Origin: Candidatus Zixiibacteriota bacterium
GTDB taxonomy: Bacteria > SM23-81
Direction: 5' to 3'
Length of the DNA: 14,865 nucleotides
NCBI GenBank assembly: GCA_030628225.1
Contig: DAOVRJ010000032.1
Span: 1 to 14,865, forward strand
Made by a program: the position numbers and the translations under genes. The first letter of the stretch is position 1. Each line of letters begins with the position of its first letter. Below, one piece after another: positions 7,069 through 14,814 of this stretch. The notes beneath the pieces were generated by a model. The model searched no databases. It was not told where the DNA came from and was given only the letters and a program-made list of their open reading frames with translations.

Positions 7069-7659
7069 ATGTACATGGCGAGGTTGAAGAGAATCTCAGG
7101 CTGTTCTGTCGCTCTGTTTGCGGTGCTGGTCATGGCCACGCCAGCCTTTGCCCAGGCTGGGTCCGAGAGCTCAGCAAGCTGGTTTCGCTTTGGACCGGTA
7201 ACTCTTAGCATCGCCGGTGCTGCTATAGCGGTGATTCTCTCGGGCATAGGGTCAGCGGTGGGCATAGGTTATGCGGGTCGCGCCAGCCTGGGGGCCATGA
7301 GTGAGGGAACAAAGGATTTTGCAAAATATCTGATGCTGACGGCTCTGCCGGGCACGCAGGGTATTTACGGATTTGTGGCCGCCTTTTTGGTCCTGCTCTG
7401 GAGCGGTATTATGGCTGGCGATACAGCGGCGCTGACAGTGGATAAGGGCTGGCAGTTTTTCTGCGCCAGTCTGCCGGTGGCCTTTGCTGGTCTGTTCTCC
7501 GCAATTCAGCAGGGCAAAGTATGCGCCTCCGGAGTTAATATGACCACCAAACAGCCAACAGAGGTGGGAAAAGCGCTGGTGTTGGGCGTTTTCGTCGAGT
7601 TCTACGCCGTTTTGGGGCTGCTTATAACTATTTTGCTGCTCATCAGTATCAGGGGGTAA
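7069..7659 (+). CDS. atpK: V/A-type ATPase subunit K (c-ring proteolipid, Na+-type ligand set)
   Basis: This is the rotor-ring proteolipid, 196 residues, with two fused hairpins (four membrane helices after the leader). It has an N-terminal signal-peptide-like segment: basic MARLKR, a hydrophobic run, then AFA before Gln29. Hairpin 1 contains SGIGSAVGIGYAG and LPGTQGIYGF; hairpin 2 contains SLPVAFAGLFSAIQQGKV and GVFVEFYAVLG. The positions that bind Na+ in E. hirae NtpK (Leu61, Thr64, Gln65, Gln110, Glu139) correspond to Leu93, Thr96, Gln97, Gln148 and Glu177. The Glu-contacting tyrosine is Tyr100. Sodium coupling is therefore plausible but inferred. ATG 7069 follows AAGGGGGG; ATG 7075 is equally possible. 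A longer frame from 6946 inside atpI is unlikely. A hairpin follows the stop. Confidence 0.94.
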   Translation: MYMARLKRISGCSVALFAVLVMATPAFAQAGSESSASWFRFGPVTLSIAGAAIAVILSGIGSAVGIGYAGRASLGAMSEGTKDFAKYLMLTALPGTQGIYGFVAAFLVLLWSGIMAGDTAALTVDKGWQFFCASLPVAFAGLFSAIQQGKVCASGVNMTTKQPTEVGKALVLGVFVEFYAVLGLLITILLLISIRG

Positions 7660-7660
7660 G

Positions 7661-7682
7661 CAGACAGGGAAATGCCTGTTTG
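7661..7682 (+). other. Intercistronic RNA hairpin after atpK
   Basis: CAGACAGG (7661-7668) pairs with CCTGTTTG (7675-7682) over 8 bp with one G-U pair and a 6-nt loop. It starts two bases after the atpK stop codon and has no U-tract. It could act as a 3' stability or processing element helping the ring subunit reach its high copy number, rather than as a terminator. Confidence 0.5.
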
Positions 7683-7707
7683 AGCCGATGCGAGACGGGA
7701 GCTGTTT

Positions 7708-8304
7708 ATGTCCGTGGACAAAATCAAAGCGAAGATACTGTCCGATGCCCAGGCTGAAGTTCAGAAGATCGAGGCTGAGATTGCCCAGAAAGTGAAAAAG
7801 ATTCAGGCTGAGCAAGGGGAATCCGTGGCGGCCATCAACAAGGAAGCGGAAGAAGAAGGCCGGTGGCGGGCAAAGGATCGGCTGAAAAAGGATCTGGCCA
7901 GCGCTGAGCTGGAATTGCGCAAGGACTTGCTTGAGCAAAAACAGAAACTTATCCAGAAGGTTTTCGACAAGACCTTGAAACACCTGGCCAGGCTGAAAGG
8001 TGAGCAGTACGAGAAGCTGATCGCCGATCTTCTGCTGAAAACGGTGGAGGTGGGCGATGAGCAGGTGATTTTCTTCAGCGGCGATGATCAAAAGCTAAGA
8101 GATGAGTTTCTGGAAGAGGTAAATAGCCGGCTGGTCAAAGAGGGTAAGAAGGGGGCTCTGCGGCTCATCAGAGAGGATCGGGATATGCTGGGGGGGTTTG
8201 TCTTGCGCCGCGGGAAAAGAGAGGTAAACTGTTCTATAAAAGCTCTTATCAGTACTGTCAGGGAGGATTTAGAGCCTGTCGTGGCAAAGATCCTGTTTTC
8301 CTGA
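7708..8304 (+). CDS. atpE: V/A-type ATPase peripheral-stalk subunit E
   Basis: Subunit E forms the peripheral stalk with subunit H and caps the A3B3 head. The 198-residue protein has a long charged coiled coil (residues about 1-100; for example DKIKAKILSDAQAEVQKIEA). A globular C-terminal domain (about 105-198) ends with the typical GGFVLRRGKREVNCSIKALI pattern. Length and domain order match the family. GGAG (7698-7701) lies 6 nt before the ATG. The gap of 48 nt after atpK is the first clear break in the operon and holds a hairpin; there is no sign of a promoter. Regulation is probably by the shared transcript. Confidence 0.93.
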   Translation: MSVDKIKAKILSDAQAEVQKIEAEIAQKVKKIQAEQGESVAAINKEAEEEGRWRAKDRLKKDLASAELELRKDLLEQKQKLIQKVFDKTLKHLARLKGEQYEKLIADLLLKTVEVGDEQVIFFSGDDQKLRDEFLEEVNSRLVKEGKKGALRLIREDRDMLGGFVLRRGKREVNCSIKALISTVREDLEPVVAKILFS

Positions 8305-8305
8305 C

Positions 8306-8320
8306 GTGTTCATGGAACAC
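8306..8320. repeat. Short inverted repeat between atpE and atpC
   Basis: GTGTTC-ATG-GAACAC is a perfect 6-bp inverted repeat with a 3-nt centre, starting 1 nt after the atpE stop in a 44-nt gap. The right half GGAACA resembles half of a parS variant, but the spacing is wrong for parS. It could be an operator, a weak hairpin, or chance. Confidence 0.35.
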
Positions 8321-8348
8321 AGATTTTAATTTGACGTAGGCTTTAATC

Positions 8349-9362
8349 ATGGACCTTTCCGAGATAACCTTCAAAGACGACACCCGCTATGCTTATGCAG
8401 TGGGACGGGTCAGAGCCCTGGAGACAAAGCTCTTCACCAGGGCGGATTTCTCCCGATTGTTGGAAGCAGCGGATTTCCCTCAGGCTCTCAGACTCCTGGC
8501 CGAGTTGGGCTATCCGGTGTCGGAGGAGATCAGGGAATACGAGCCGGTCTTGGAGGCAGAGCAGAGGGCCGCTTTGATCCTTCTGGATAATCTTTCTGAA
8601 GATGATGGTCTGGTGGAGATTTTTCGGAGAAGGTACGACTATCACAACCTGAAGGTGCTTCTTAAGGGGAAACACTCGGGGCAGGAGCTGAAGCGGGCAA
8701 CTATGGATTTAGGACTTGTCAGCGTGGATGATCTGGCAGAGGCCGTGATGGGAGAAGAGGTGGGCGAGCTTCCGGAAACGCTGGCCCGGGCCATGGCCGG
8801 AGCGGAGGCAGCCTTTGCCGAGAGCAATGCTCCCCAGGAGCTGGATGTGGCCGTCGACAAAGAGCAATATGATTTTATGTCCCAAGTGCTCAGACGACTG
8901 GAAAACTCCTTTTTACAGACATGGCTGATCTGGGAGGTTGATCTGCAGAACATCAAGACTTTTCTGCGACTGCGCTGGCTTGATGAAAACGTCAAGCTCT
9001 TGGAGCGGGACATGCTCCCGGGGGGCAGCTTGGGGACTGGTTTTTTCCGAGAGATCAGGGAAGAGCCCCTAGATGTTCTGGCTCAGACATTTACAATGAC
9101 ACCGTATGGAAAGGCTGTCGCGGAGGGAATCTCTCAGTTAAAGGCGAAAAAGAGCTTCGCGTCCCTGGAGAGGATCTGCGATGATCTTCTGATCCAGTTT
9201 TTAAAAAGAAGCCGGGAAGCAAGCTTCGGCGCGGAGCCAGTTATCGCTTACCTTCTGCTGAAGGAATTCGAGATAAGGGCGGTGAGGGCCGTCCTGGTGG
9301 GCAAACTAAACGATTTGCCCAAGGAGAAGATCAGGGAGCGTTTGCCCAGTGAATATGTTTAA
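8349..9362 (+). CDS. atpC: V/A-type ATPase subunit C (socket between rotor stalk and K ring)
   Basis: Subunit C (AC39/d family) is the funnel-shaped, all-helical protein that couples the central D-F stalk to the K ring. The protein is 337 residues, close to the usual 320-350. Typical features are YAYAVGRVRALETKLF at the start, the repeated RRYDYHNLKVLLKGK and WEVDLQNIKTFLRLR motifs (the fold is a three-fold helical repeat), and a C-terminal AYLLLKEFEIRAVRAVL helix. The ATG follows TAGGC by about 10 nt, so initiation may be moderate. The last 14 nt overlap the preferred start of atpF, which implies coupled translation. Confidence 0.94.
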   Translation: MDLSEITFKDDTRYAYAVGRVRALETKLFTRADFSRLLEAADFPQALRLLAELGYPVSEEIREYEPVLEAEQRAALILLDNLSEDDGLVEIFRRRYDYHNLKVLLKGKHSGQELKRATMDLGLVSVDDLAEAVMGEEVGELPETLARAMAGAEAAFAESNAPQELDVAVDKEQYDFMSQVLRRLENSFLQTWLIWEVDLQNIKTFLRLRWLDENVKLLERDMLPGGSLGTGFFREIREEPLDVLAQTFTMTPYGKAVAEGISQLKAKKSFASLERICDDLLIQFLKRSREASFGAEPVIAYLLLKEFEIRAVRAVLVGKLNDLPKEKIRERLPSEYV

Positions 9363-9681
9363 CATCGCCGTTATTGGAGATAGAGACTCGATATTGTGTT
9401 TCCGGGCCGTGGGGGTGAGTGTTTTTCCGACCACGGACGATGAACAGGCCAAAAAGATCTTTCAGAAGTTGACCCGAGACGATTATGCTGTCATATTCGT
9501 CACAGAACAGTTAGCTGCCGGGTTAGATGAGCAGATACAGAAGGTGGCTTTTCAGCCGCTCCCCAGCGTGGTGCTCATCCCCAACAGCAAGGGTTCTTTG
9601 GGGTTTGGCATGGGACGGATCAGGGAGATAGTCAAGAAAGCGGTGGGCGCGGACATTCTGGCAGACGAAGAGGAGGGATAG
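9349..9681 (+). CDS. atpF: V/A-type ATPase central-stalk subunit F
   Basis: Subunit F binds subunit D in the rotor shaft and modulates catalysis. The 110-residue protein has a compact alpha/beta fold starting with FNIAVIGDRDSILCFRAVG and continuing VIFVTEQLA and VVLIPNSKGS. The C-terminal helix, RIREIVKKAVGADIL, is the part that contacts the shaft or, in some members, the head. GTG 9349 has AGGGAG 10 nt upstream; ATG 9355 gives MFNIAVIGD, a more typical family start. Either overlaps the atpC stop at 9360-9362. The stop codon is followed immediately by atpA. Confidence 0.93.
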   Translation: MNMFNIAVIGDRDSILCFRAVGVSVFPTTDDEQAKKIFQKLTRDDYAVIFVTEQLAAGLDEQIQKVAFQPLPSVVLIPNSKGSLGFGMGRIREIVKKAVGADILADEEEG

Positions 9682-11454
9682 ATGAAGCAAGGGATCATAG
9701 TGAAGGTCTCCGGCCCCTTGGTTGTGGCAAAAGGAATAGGAAATGCCAGAATGTACGATGTGGTCAGGGTGAGCGAGAAAAAGCTCATCGGTGAGATCAT
9801 CGAGCTGCACGGTGACCAGGCCTCCATTCAGGTATACGAGGACACGGCCGGGTTGGGCCCCGGAGAGCCCGTGTACTCTACCGGAATGCCGCTAAGCGTG
9901 GAGCTTGGACCGGGAATGGTGGGAGCCATCTACGACGGCATTCAGCGGCCGCTGGATGTGATCCGCGAGCAGGTGGGCGATTATATCACCAGGGGCATAG
10001 ACATTCCCGCATTGGACAGAAAGAAAAAGTGGAAGTTCGAGCCGCAGGTCAAGAATGGTGACAAGGTGGTCGGCGGCGACATTCTGGGGGTCGTGCAGGA
10101 AACTGCGGTGGTGGTCCATAAAGTTCTAGTCCCCCCCGGTCTTTCCGGAACAGTTGCGGCGGTGGAGAAGGGCAAGTTCACCGTGGAGCAAACCGTTGTC
10201 AGGCTGAAGACAGGGGATGGGACAGTAGATCTTACCATGATGCAGCGCTGGCCGGTTCGCCGGCCCAGGCCGTACCAGAAAAAACTTGTGCCCACAGCGC
10301 CTCTGATCACAGGCCAACGGGTAATCGACACCTTCTTTCCCGTGGGCAAAGGAGGAACTGCCTGCGTTCCCGGACCGTTTGGCAGCGGGAAAACGGTTAT
10401 TCAGCACCAGCTGGCCAAGTGGGCCAATACAGAGATAGTAGTCTACATCGGGTGCGGAGAACGAGGCAACGAGATGACCGATGTTCTCACAGAGTTCCCG
10501 GAGCTGAAGGATCCCCGCACCGGGGAATCGTTGATGAAAAGGACGGTGCTCATCGCCAACACATCCAACATGCCTGTCGCCGCAAGGGAGGCTTCGGTGT
10601 ACACCGGTATTACAATTGCCGAGTACTTCCGGGACATGGGATACTCCGTAGCGGTAATGGCCGATTCCACCTCCCGATGGGCCGAGGCCATGCGTGAGAT
10701 TTCCGGCCGGCTGGAGGAGATGCCCGGCGAGGAGGGCTACCCGGCATATCTGGGCACCAGGGTGGCCGAATTCTATGAGCGGGCCGGCATGGTGGTCTGC
10801 GAGTGCGCCGGGAACCGGAAGGGATCGTTAACCGTTATCGGTGCAGTTTCTCCTCCCGGCGGAGATCTCTCCGATCCTGTGGTCCAGGCCACATTGCGGG
10901 TGGTCAAGGTTTTCTGGAGCCTGGAGGATATTTTAGCCTTCAAACGGCACTTTCCGGCAATCAGCTGGCTGAACAGCTATTCCCTCTACTACGACAACAT
11001 CAGCGAGCATCTCAACAGAGATGTGAGCGAGGACTTCGAGACCATGCGCGATGAGGCTATGAAGCTGCTCCAGCAGGAAGCGGAATTAGAGGAGATGGTC
11101 AAGCTGGTGGGTGTGGAATCCCTGGCGCAGTCCGACCGTCTGATACTGAAGACGGCCAAGAGCATAAGAGAGGATTTTCTGCACCAGAATGCCTTTCACG
11201 AGGTGGACACCTTCACATCGATGAAAAAGCAGTTTCTCCTGCTGAAGCTCATCTCAGACATGCATCGGCAATCTGAAGAGGCTCTGCAAAAGGGCGTGAC
11301 AGTGGAGAAGCTAACCGCTATCCCGGCCAATGAGGAGGTCGCCCGATCCAAGTTTATCTCCGAGCAAAAGATGGAATCCATCAAAGCTGTTGGGGAACAT
11401 ATGGAAACTCAGATTCAGAAGCTCATCCAGGAGGTAACGACAGAGAATGCTTAA
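9682..11454 (+). CDS. atpA: V/A-type ATPase catalytic subunit A
   Basis: Subunit A hydrolyses or makes ATP at the interface with subunit B. The 590 residues show the N-terminal beta barrel, the A-type-specific bulge domain (about 110-200) and the nucleotide domain. Walker A is GPFGSGKT (231-238, with Lys237). The catalytic glutamate is E260 in [27 protein letters not shown] and [14 protein letters not shown] follow, then the helical C-terminal domain. No intein interrupts the P-loop, as occurs in some homologs. Translation is favoured by GAGGAGGGA directly before the ATG, which abuts the atpF stop. The end overlaps atpB by 8 nt. The protein has the V/A-type bulge and is not an F-type beta subunit. 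Confidence 0.98.
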   Translation: MKQGIIVKVSGPLVVAKGIGNARMYDVVRVSEKKLIGEIIELHGDQASIQVYEDTAGLGPGEPVYSTGMPLSVELGPGMVGAIYDGIQRPLDVIREQVGDYITRGIDIPALDRKKKWKFEPQVKNGDKVVGGDILGVVQETAVVVHKVLVPPGLSGTVAAVEKGKFTVEQTVVRLKTGDGTVDLTMMQRWPVRRPRPYQKKLVPTAPLITGQRVIDTFFPVGKGGTACVPGPFGSGKTVIQHQLAKWANTEIVVYIGCGERGNEMTDVLTEFPELKDPRTGESLMKRTVLIANTSNMPVAAREASVYTGITIAEYFRDMGYSVAVMADSTSRWAEAMREISGRLEEMPGEEGYPAYLGTRVAEFYERAGMVVCECAGNRKGSLTVIGAVSPPGGDLSDPVVQATLRVVKVFWSLEDILAFKRHFPAISWLNSYSLYYDNISEHLNRDVSEDFETMRDEAMKLLQQEAELEEMVKLVGVESLAQSDRLILKTAKSIREDFLHQNAFHEVDTFTSMKKQFLLLKLISDMHRQSEEALQKGVTVEKLTAIPANEEVARSKFISEQKMESIKAVGEHMETQIQKLIQEVTTENA

Positions 11455-12925
11455 GGAGTATTTGACCATACGAGAGATAACCGGTCCCCTGGTTCTGGTG
11501 GAGGAGGTGAAGGGTGTCAAGTACGAAGAGCTGGTGGAGTTGGAGCTGCCCGACGGGGAGACGAGAAGGGGCAAGGTTCTGGAAGTCGATGGCGATAAGG
11601 CCCTGGTACAGCTTTTCGAGGGTTCTACCGGCATCGATGTATACAAAAGTCGAGTCCGTTTTTTAGGCAAGGGTATCGAACTGGGTCTTTCTATGGACAT
11701 CCTGGGGCGGGTCTTCGACGGCCTGGGCCGGCCCATCGACGGCGGTCCCAAGATCCTGCCGGACAAGCGTGTGGACATCAACGGCAGCCCGATCAATCCA
11801 TACGCCCGACTGTACCCATCGGAGTTCATCCAGACGGGCATCTCGGCCATAGACGGGCTGAACACCCTGGTGCGGGGACAGAAACTGCCCATCTTCTCCG
11901 GGTCCGGTCTACCCCACAATCATTTGGCGGCCCAGATTGCCCGTCAGGCCAGGGTGTTGGGCAAGGAAGAGGTCTTTGCCGTGGTCTTCGCCGCCATGGG
12001 GATAACATTTGAGGAGGCCAATTACTTCATCACAGATTTTCAGGAAAGCGGTGCCATTGAGCGGGCCGTTCTTTTCATGAACCTGGCTGATGATCCGGCC
12101 ATCGAGCGCATCGCCACCCCGCGCATGGCCCTGACCGCTGCGGAATACCTGGCCTACGAACAGGATATGCACGTGCTGGTCATTCTGACCGACATGACCA
12201 ACTACTGCGAGGCCCTGCGGGAGATTTCCGCTGCCCGCAAGGAGATCCCCGGCAGGCGGGGCTACCCCGGATATCTGTACACGGACCTTGCCTCGGTGTA
12301 CGAGCGGGCGGGCCGCATCAAGGGCAAGAAGGGATCCATCACCCAGATCCCCATTCTGACCATGCCGGAGGACGACAAGACGCATCCTATACCCGACCTG
12401 ACCGGATATATCACCGAGGGACAGGTGATCTTGTCGCGCCAGCTGTACAAAAAAGGGGTCATGCCGCCCATAGATGTTTTGCCATCTCTGTCTCGTTTGA
12501 AGGACAAGGGCATTGGACCGGACAAGACCCGGGAGGACCACGCAGACGTGTTCAACCAGTTGTTCGCCAGCTATGCCGGAGGCAAGGATGCTCAGGAGCT
12601 GGCCGTTATATTGGGCGAGGCCGCTCTTACGGACATGGACAGGATGTACTACAAGTTCGCCGAAACCTTTGAACAGCGCTATGTGAGCCAGGAAGAGGAT
12701 GAGAATCGGAGTATCGCCGAGACCCTGGACCTGGGCTGGGAGCTGCTGTCGGTTTTTCCCACCGGCGAGCTGAAGAGGATTCGACAGGAATGGCTGGACA
12801 AGTATCTGTCCAGGTTCAAGGAGGAAGAGGAACCCGAGGGTAAACCAAAGGAATCTGAGGGGAAGGCCGAGGCCCGCGGGGAGAATATGGAGCCGGTCGC
12901 CGAGGAGACTGAGGAAAAATCATGA
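11447..12925 (+). CDS. atpB: V/A-type ATPase regulatory subunit B, with charged C-terminal tail
   Basis: Subunit B alternates with A in the head and binds nucleotide without catalysing hydrolysis. The P-loop position has [14 protein letters not shown], the degenerate Walker A of B subunits. Other typical runs are [33 protein letters not shown]-like text (here [20 protein letters not shown]), [36 protein letters not shown] and [17 protein letters not shown]. The core ends near residue 457. The last 35 residues (458-492) form a Glu/Lys/Pro-rich tail that typical B subunits of about 460 residues lack. AGGAGGT lies 11 nt before the ATG. The stop overlaps the atpD start (ATGA). Confidence 0.97.
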   Translation: MLKEYLTIREITGPLVLVEEVKGVKYEELVELELPDGETRRGKVLEVDGDKALVQLFEGSTGIDVYKSRVRFLGKGIELGLSMDILGRVFDGLGRPIDGGPKILPDKRVDINGSPINPYARLYPSEFIQTGISAIDGLNTLVRGQKLPIFSGSGLPHNHLAAQIARQARVLGKEEVFAVVFAAMGITFEEANYFITDFQESGAIERAVLFMNLADDPAIERIATPRMALTAAEYLAYEQDMHVLVILTDMTNYCEALREISAARKEIPGRRGYPGYLYTDLASVYERAGRIKGKKGSITQIPILTMPEDDKTHPIPDLTGYITEGQVILSRQLYKKGVMPPIDVLPSLSRLKDKGIGPDKTREDHADVFNQLFASYAGGKDAQELAVILGEAALTDMDRMYYKFAETFEQRYVSQEEDENRSIAETLDLGWELLSVFPTGELKRIRQEWLDKYLSRFKEEEEPEGKPKESEGKAEARGENMEPVAEETEEKS

Positions 12926-13545
12926 GGCTTGCCGTCAACGCCACGCGAATGCAGCTGCTCCGGCTGCGAAAGAGACTGGCCATCGTCCGCCGGGGCCACA
13001 AGCTGCTGAAGGACAAGCAAGATGCGATGATGCGCCAGTTCATGGAGCTGGTCAAATCGGTGAAGGGGATGCGCGCAAGGGTGGAGGATCAGCTGCAGGC
13101 GGCCTTTCAGAGCTTTCTCCTGGCCCGTTCCACCATGCCCGACCAGCTGGTGGAGGAAGCCATCTGCATGCCAGGTATGCGCCTGAGCCTGAAAGTGGGC
13201 CAGCGTCAGATCATGAACGTGAGAGTTCCTGTGCTGAAGCCCATCGTGGAGGGCTCAATTCGATGCTATGGTTTTGTGGGCACCTCAGGGGATCTGGACA
13301 TCTCCCTGAGATTTCTGGGGGGCGTTTTGGAGCAAAGTCTGAAACTGGCCGAGGCGGAGAAGACCATGCAGCTTTTGGCCGATGATATCGAGAAAACCCG
13401 CCGGCGGGTGAACGCTCTGGAGTATACCCTGATCCCCGATCTGATAGAGACTATCCGTTATATCACCATGAAGCTCTCGGAGATGGAACGTTCCAACCTT
13501 TCCCGACTGATGAGAATAAAGAACATCATCCGCGCGGAAGAATAA
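12922..13545 (+). CDS. atpD: V/A-type ATPase central-shaft subunit D
   Basis: Subunit D is the long coiled-coil shaft turning inside A3B3. The 207-residue protein has the paired terminal helices expected of this family. The N-terminal one (about 1-60; [29 protein letters not shown]) and the C-terminal one (about 135-205; [20 protein letters not shown]) flank a short mixed region. The motif [11 protein letters not shown] is highly typical. It begins within the atpB stop (ATGA), ensuring coupled translation. It is the last gene of the operon, with an intrinsic terminator 24 nt later. Confidence 0.97.
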   Translation: MRLAVNATRMQLLRLRKRLAIVRRGHKLLKDKQDAMMRQFMELVKSVKGMRARVEDQLQAAFQSFLLARSTMPDQLVEEAICMPGMRLSLKVGQRQIMNVRVPVLKPIVEGSIRCYGFVGTSGDLDISLRFLGGVLEQSLKLAEAEKTMQLLADDIEKTRRRVNALEYTLIPDLIETIRYITMKLSEMERSNLSRLMRIKNIIRAEE

Positions 13546-13569
13546 CCTTAAGCGTTGCCGATTCAAGGG

Positions 13570-13597
13570 CCGTCCGGTTTAACCGGGCGGTTTTTTT
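13570..13597 (+). terminator. Rho-independent terminator of the ATPase operon
   Basis: CCGTCCGG (13570-13577) pairs with CCGGGCGG (13583-13590) over 8 bp with one G-U pair. The loop is TTTAA and seven T residues follow (13591-13597). This is a textbook intrinsic terminator directly after atpD. Confidence 0.9.
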
Positions 13598-13615
13598 ACG
13601 CCGGAGAGCAAACCA

Positions 13616-14260
13616 TTGCAGTTTGGTGCAAATGAAACTGTAGACCGGGTTTTGGACGGCCGCATAAAGATCATTCAGAAGCGGAAGGGATATCGTTTCA
13701 CAGAGGATACTCTGCACCTGTGCCAGTTTATACGGCCCATGTCCCCGGCGAAAGGCATCGATCTGGGAACCGGCTGCGGGATCGTGGCCATCACCCTTGT
13801 TGTGGAGGGGAAGGTGGATCACATGGTCGGCCTGGAGCTACAGCAGGAGCTGGTATCTCTGGCCGAAAGAAATGTGGCTCTCAACGGTCTGGAGCAACTG
13901 GTGGAGATAAAGATGGCGGACATCCGCCGGGTCAGAGAGCTATTTGGCCCGGGGAGTTTCCAACTGGTGGTCAGCAATCCTCCCTACCGGGAGATTGGAC
14001 GGGGACGGCTCAATCCCTCTCTGGAGAAGAGGATAGCCAGACACGAGTGGGCATGTACTCTGCAAGATCTGGTGAAGGCCGCTGATTACCTGTTGGCACC
14101 GGATGGTGTTTTCGGCTTCTGTCATCTGGAACAGAGATGGCCGGAGATTCAACGCGGGCTGAAATATTTTCGAATGGAGGTCTGTCGCAAGGAGATAATC
14201 TATGGCCCGGGAGGCAAGTCCACAGGATTGCTTTTAGTGGAGGCGGTGCGAGCAAAGTAA
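13616..14260 (+). CDS. trmN6: tRNA1(Val) adenine-37 N6-methyltransferase-like (TrmN6 family)
   Basis: This 214-residue SAM-dependent methyltransferase begins with the family pattern RVLDGRIKIIQKRKGYRFTEDTL. The SAM loop IDLGTGCGI lies at 48-56, and the amino-methylation motif NPPY at 121-124 indicates an N6-adenine target. TrmN6 of E. coli methylates A37 of tRNA1(Val). The true substrate here is unproven, because relatives such as YfiC-like proteins of other phyla vary. TTG 13616 is the only start near the conserved N-terminus, with CGGAGAG about 8 nt before it. The next in-frame ATG (13738) would remove the conserved N-terminus. The gene starts 18 nt after a strong terminator, so it depends on read-through or on a promoter inside atpD. 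Confidence 0.85.
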   Translation: MQFGANETVDRVLDGRIKIIQKRKGYRFTEDTLHLCQFIRPMSPAKGIDLGTGCGIVAITLVVEGKVDHMVGLELQQELVSLAERNVALNGLEQLVEIKMADIRRVRELFGPGSFQLVVSNPPYREIGRGRLNPSLEKRIARHEWACTLQDLVKAADYLLAPDGVFGFCHLEQRWPEIQRGLKYFRMEVCRKEIIYGPGGKSTGLLLVEAVRAK

Positions 14261-14356
14261 AATTATGCAGTTTTTGAAGAAAGAAAGTTGTCAGACTCAG
14301 ACATCCCGTGTTATCATGAACCGATGAATTCTCAGTCTTATTTGGGTAAAGTTGTG

Positions 14357-14486
14357 AGGGGGAAGTGTCCCCCTAGCTGCAGCCAGCGTGCCCTGGGGCC
14401 ACTGTAGGATACCTCCGCCGGGAACTCTCAGGAATAGTACGCGACTCAGTTGAAAGGGATACCTGTATACCCTTTGATGTGGCCCC
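14357..14486 (+). ncRNA. Possible structured RNA (low confidence)
   Basis: Three stems can be drawn. AGGGGG/CCCCCT (14357-14362 with 14369-14374) is a hairpin with a 6-nt loop. GGGGCCAC (14395-14402) pairs with GTGGCCCC (14479-14486), an 8-bp GC-rich closing stem around 76 nt. AAAGGGATAC with GTATACCCTTT (14453-14475) forms an inner stem with one bulge. Nested stems of this kind suggest an RNA or a mobile repeat. Strand is uncertain because the pairing works on both strands. No known family was recognised. Confidence 0.25.
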
Positions 14487-14487
14487 C

Positions 14488-14585
14488 AATGCAAAATGAA
14501 AAATGCAGAGTGAAAATTTCAAATTGATCTTGCACCGACTACTTGTTCATCTTGGATCTTGAGGGTTTGACTCTCATTTTGCATT
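14488..14585. repeat. A/T-rich inverted repeat
   Basis: AATGCAAAATGA (14488-14499) is exactly complementary in reverse to TCATTTTGCATT (14574-14585), a 12-bp perfect inverted repeat with 74 bp between. The right arm continues into degenerate copies of T-rich words such as CATTTTTCA and CATTTTACA to about 14625. The left arm continues into the matching A-rich words. Confidence 0.6.
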
Positions 14586-14647
14586 TTTCACTTTTCATTT
14601 TACATTTTTCAATGCTCATTTTTCAGAATGTCGGGCACCGGCTGGCT

Positions 14648-14672
14648 ATGCCCCGGGACAGGCCCGGGGCAT
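14648..14672. repeat. GC-rich perfect hairpin
   Basis: ATGCCCCGGG (14648-14657) and CCCGGGGCAT (14663-14672) form a perfect 10-bp stem with loop ACAGG. No T-tract follows on the + strand, so it is not a classic terminator. It resembles a REP-like intergenic palindrome. Confidence 0.6.
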
Positions 14673-14814
14673 GCCGTCCTCACTTTTCGTTCGGCCAGCC
14701 GCCAGCCTCGCTGTCCTCCGCTACCCCCTCTGCGGTACGATTTGCGAGCAGCACTCAGTTGAGGTCTATAGCCGCAGAGACACGACACCCTCTGACCTTT
14801 AGGCTGCAACCCAA

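Noticed and set aside
9682-11454. Intein in subunit A
   Set aside because: The P-loop region is continuous and the length is normal at 590 residues.
12168-12177. CACGTG-centred palindrome in atpB as a parS core
   Set aside because: The flanks do not match parS and the site lies in conserved coding sequence.
14370-14420. Cobalamin riboswitch
   Set aside because: GCCACTGTAG and GGATACCT-like words occur, but adjacent rather than separated as in the known fold, and no downstream gene of that pathway is visible.
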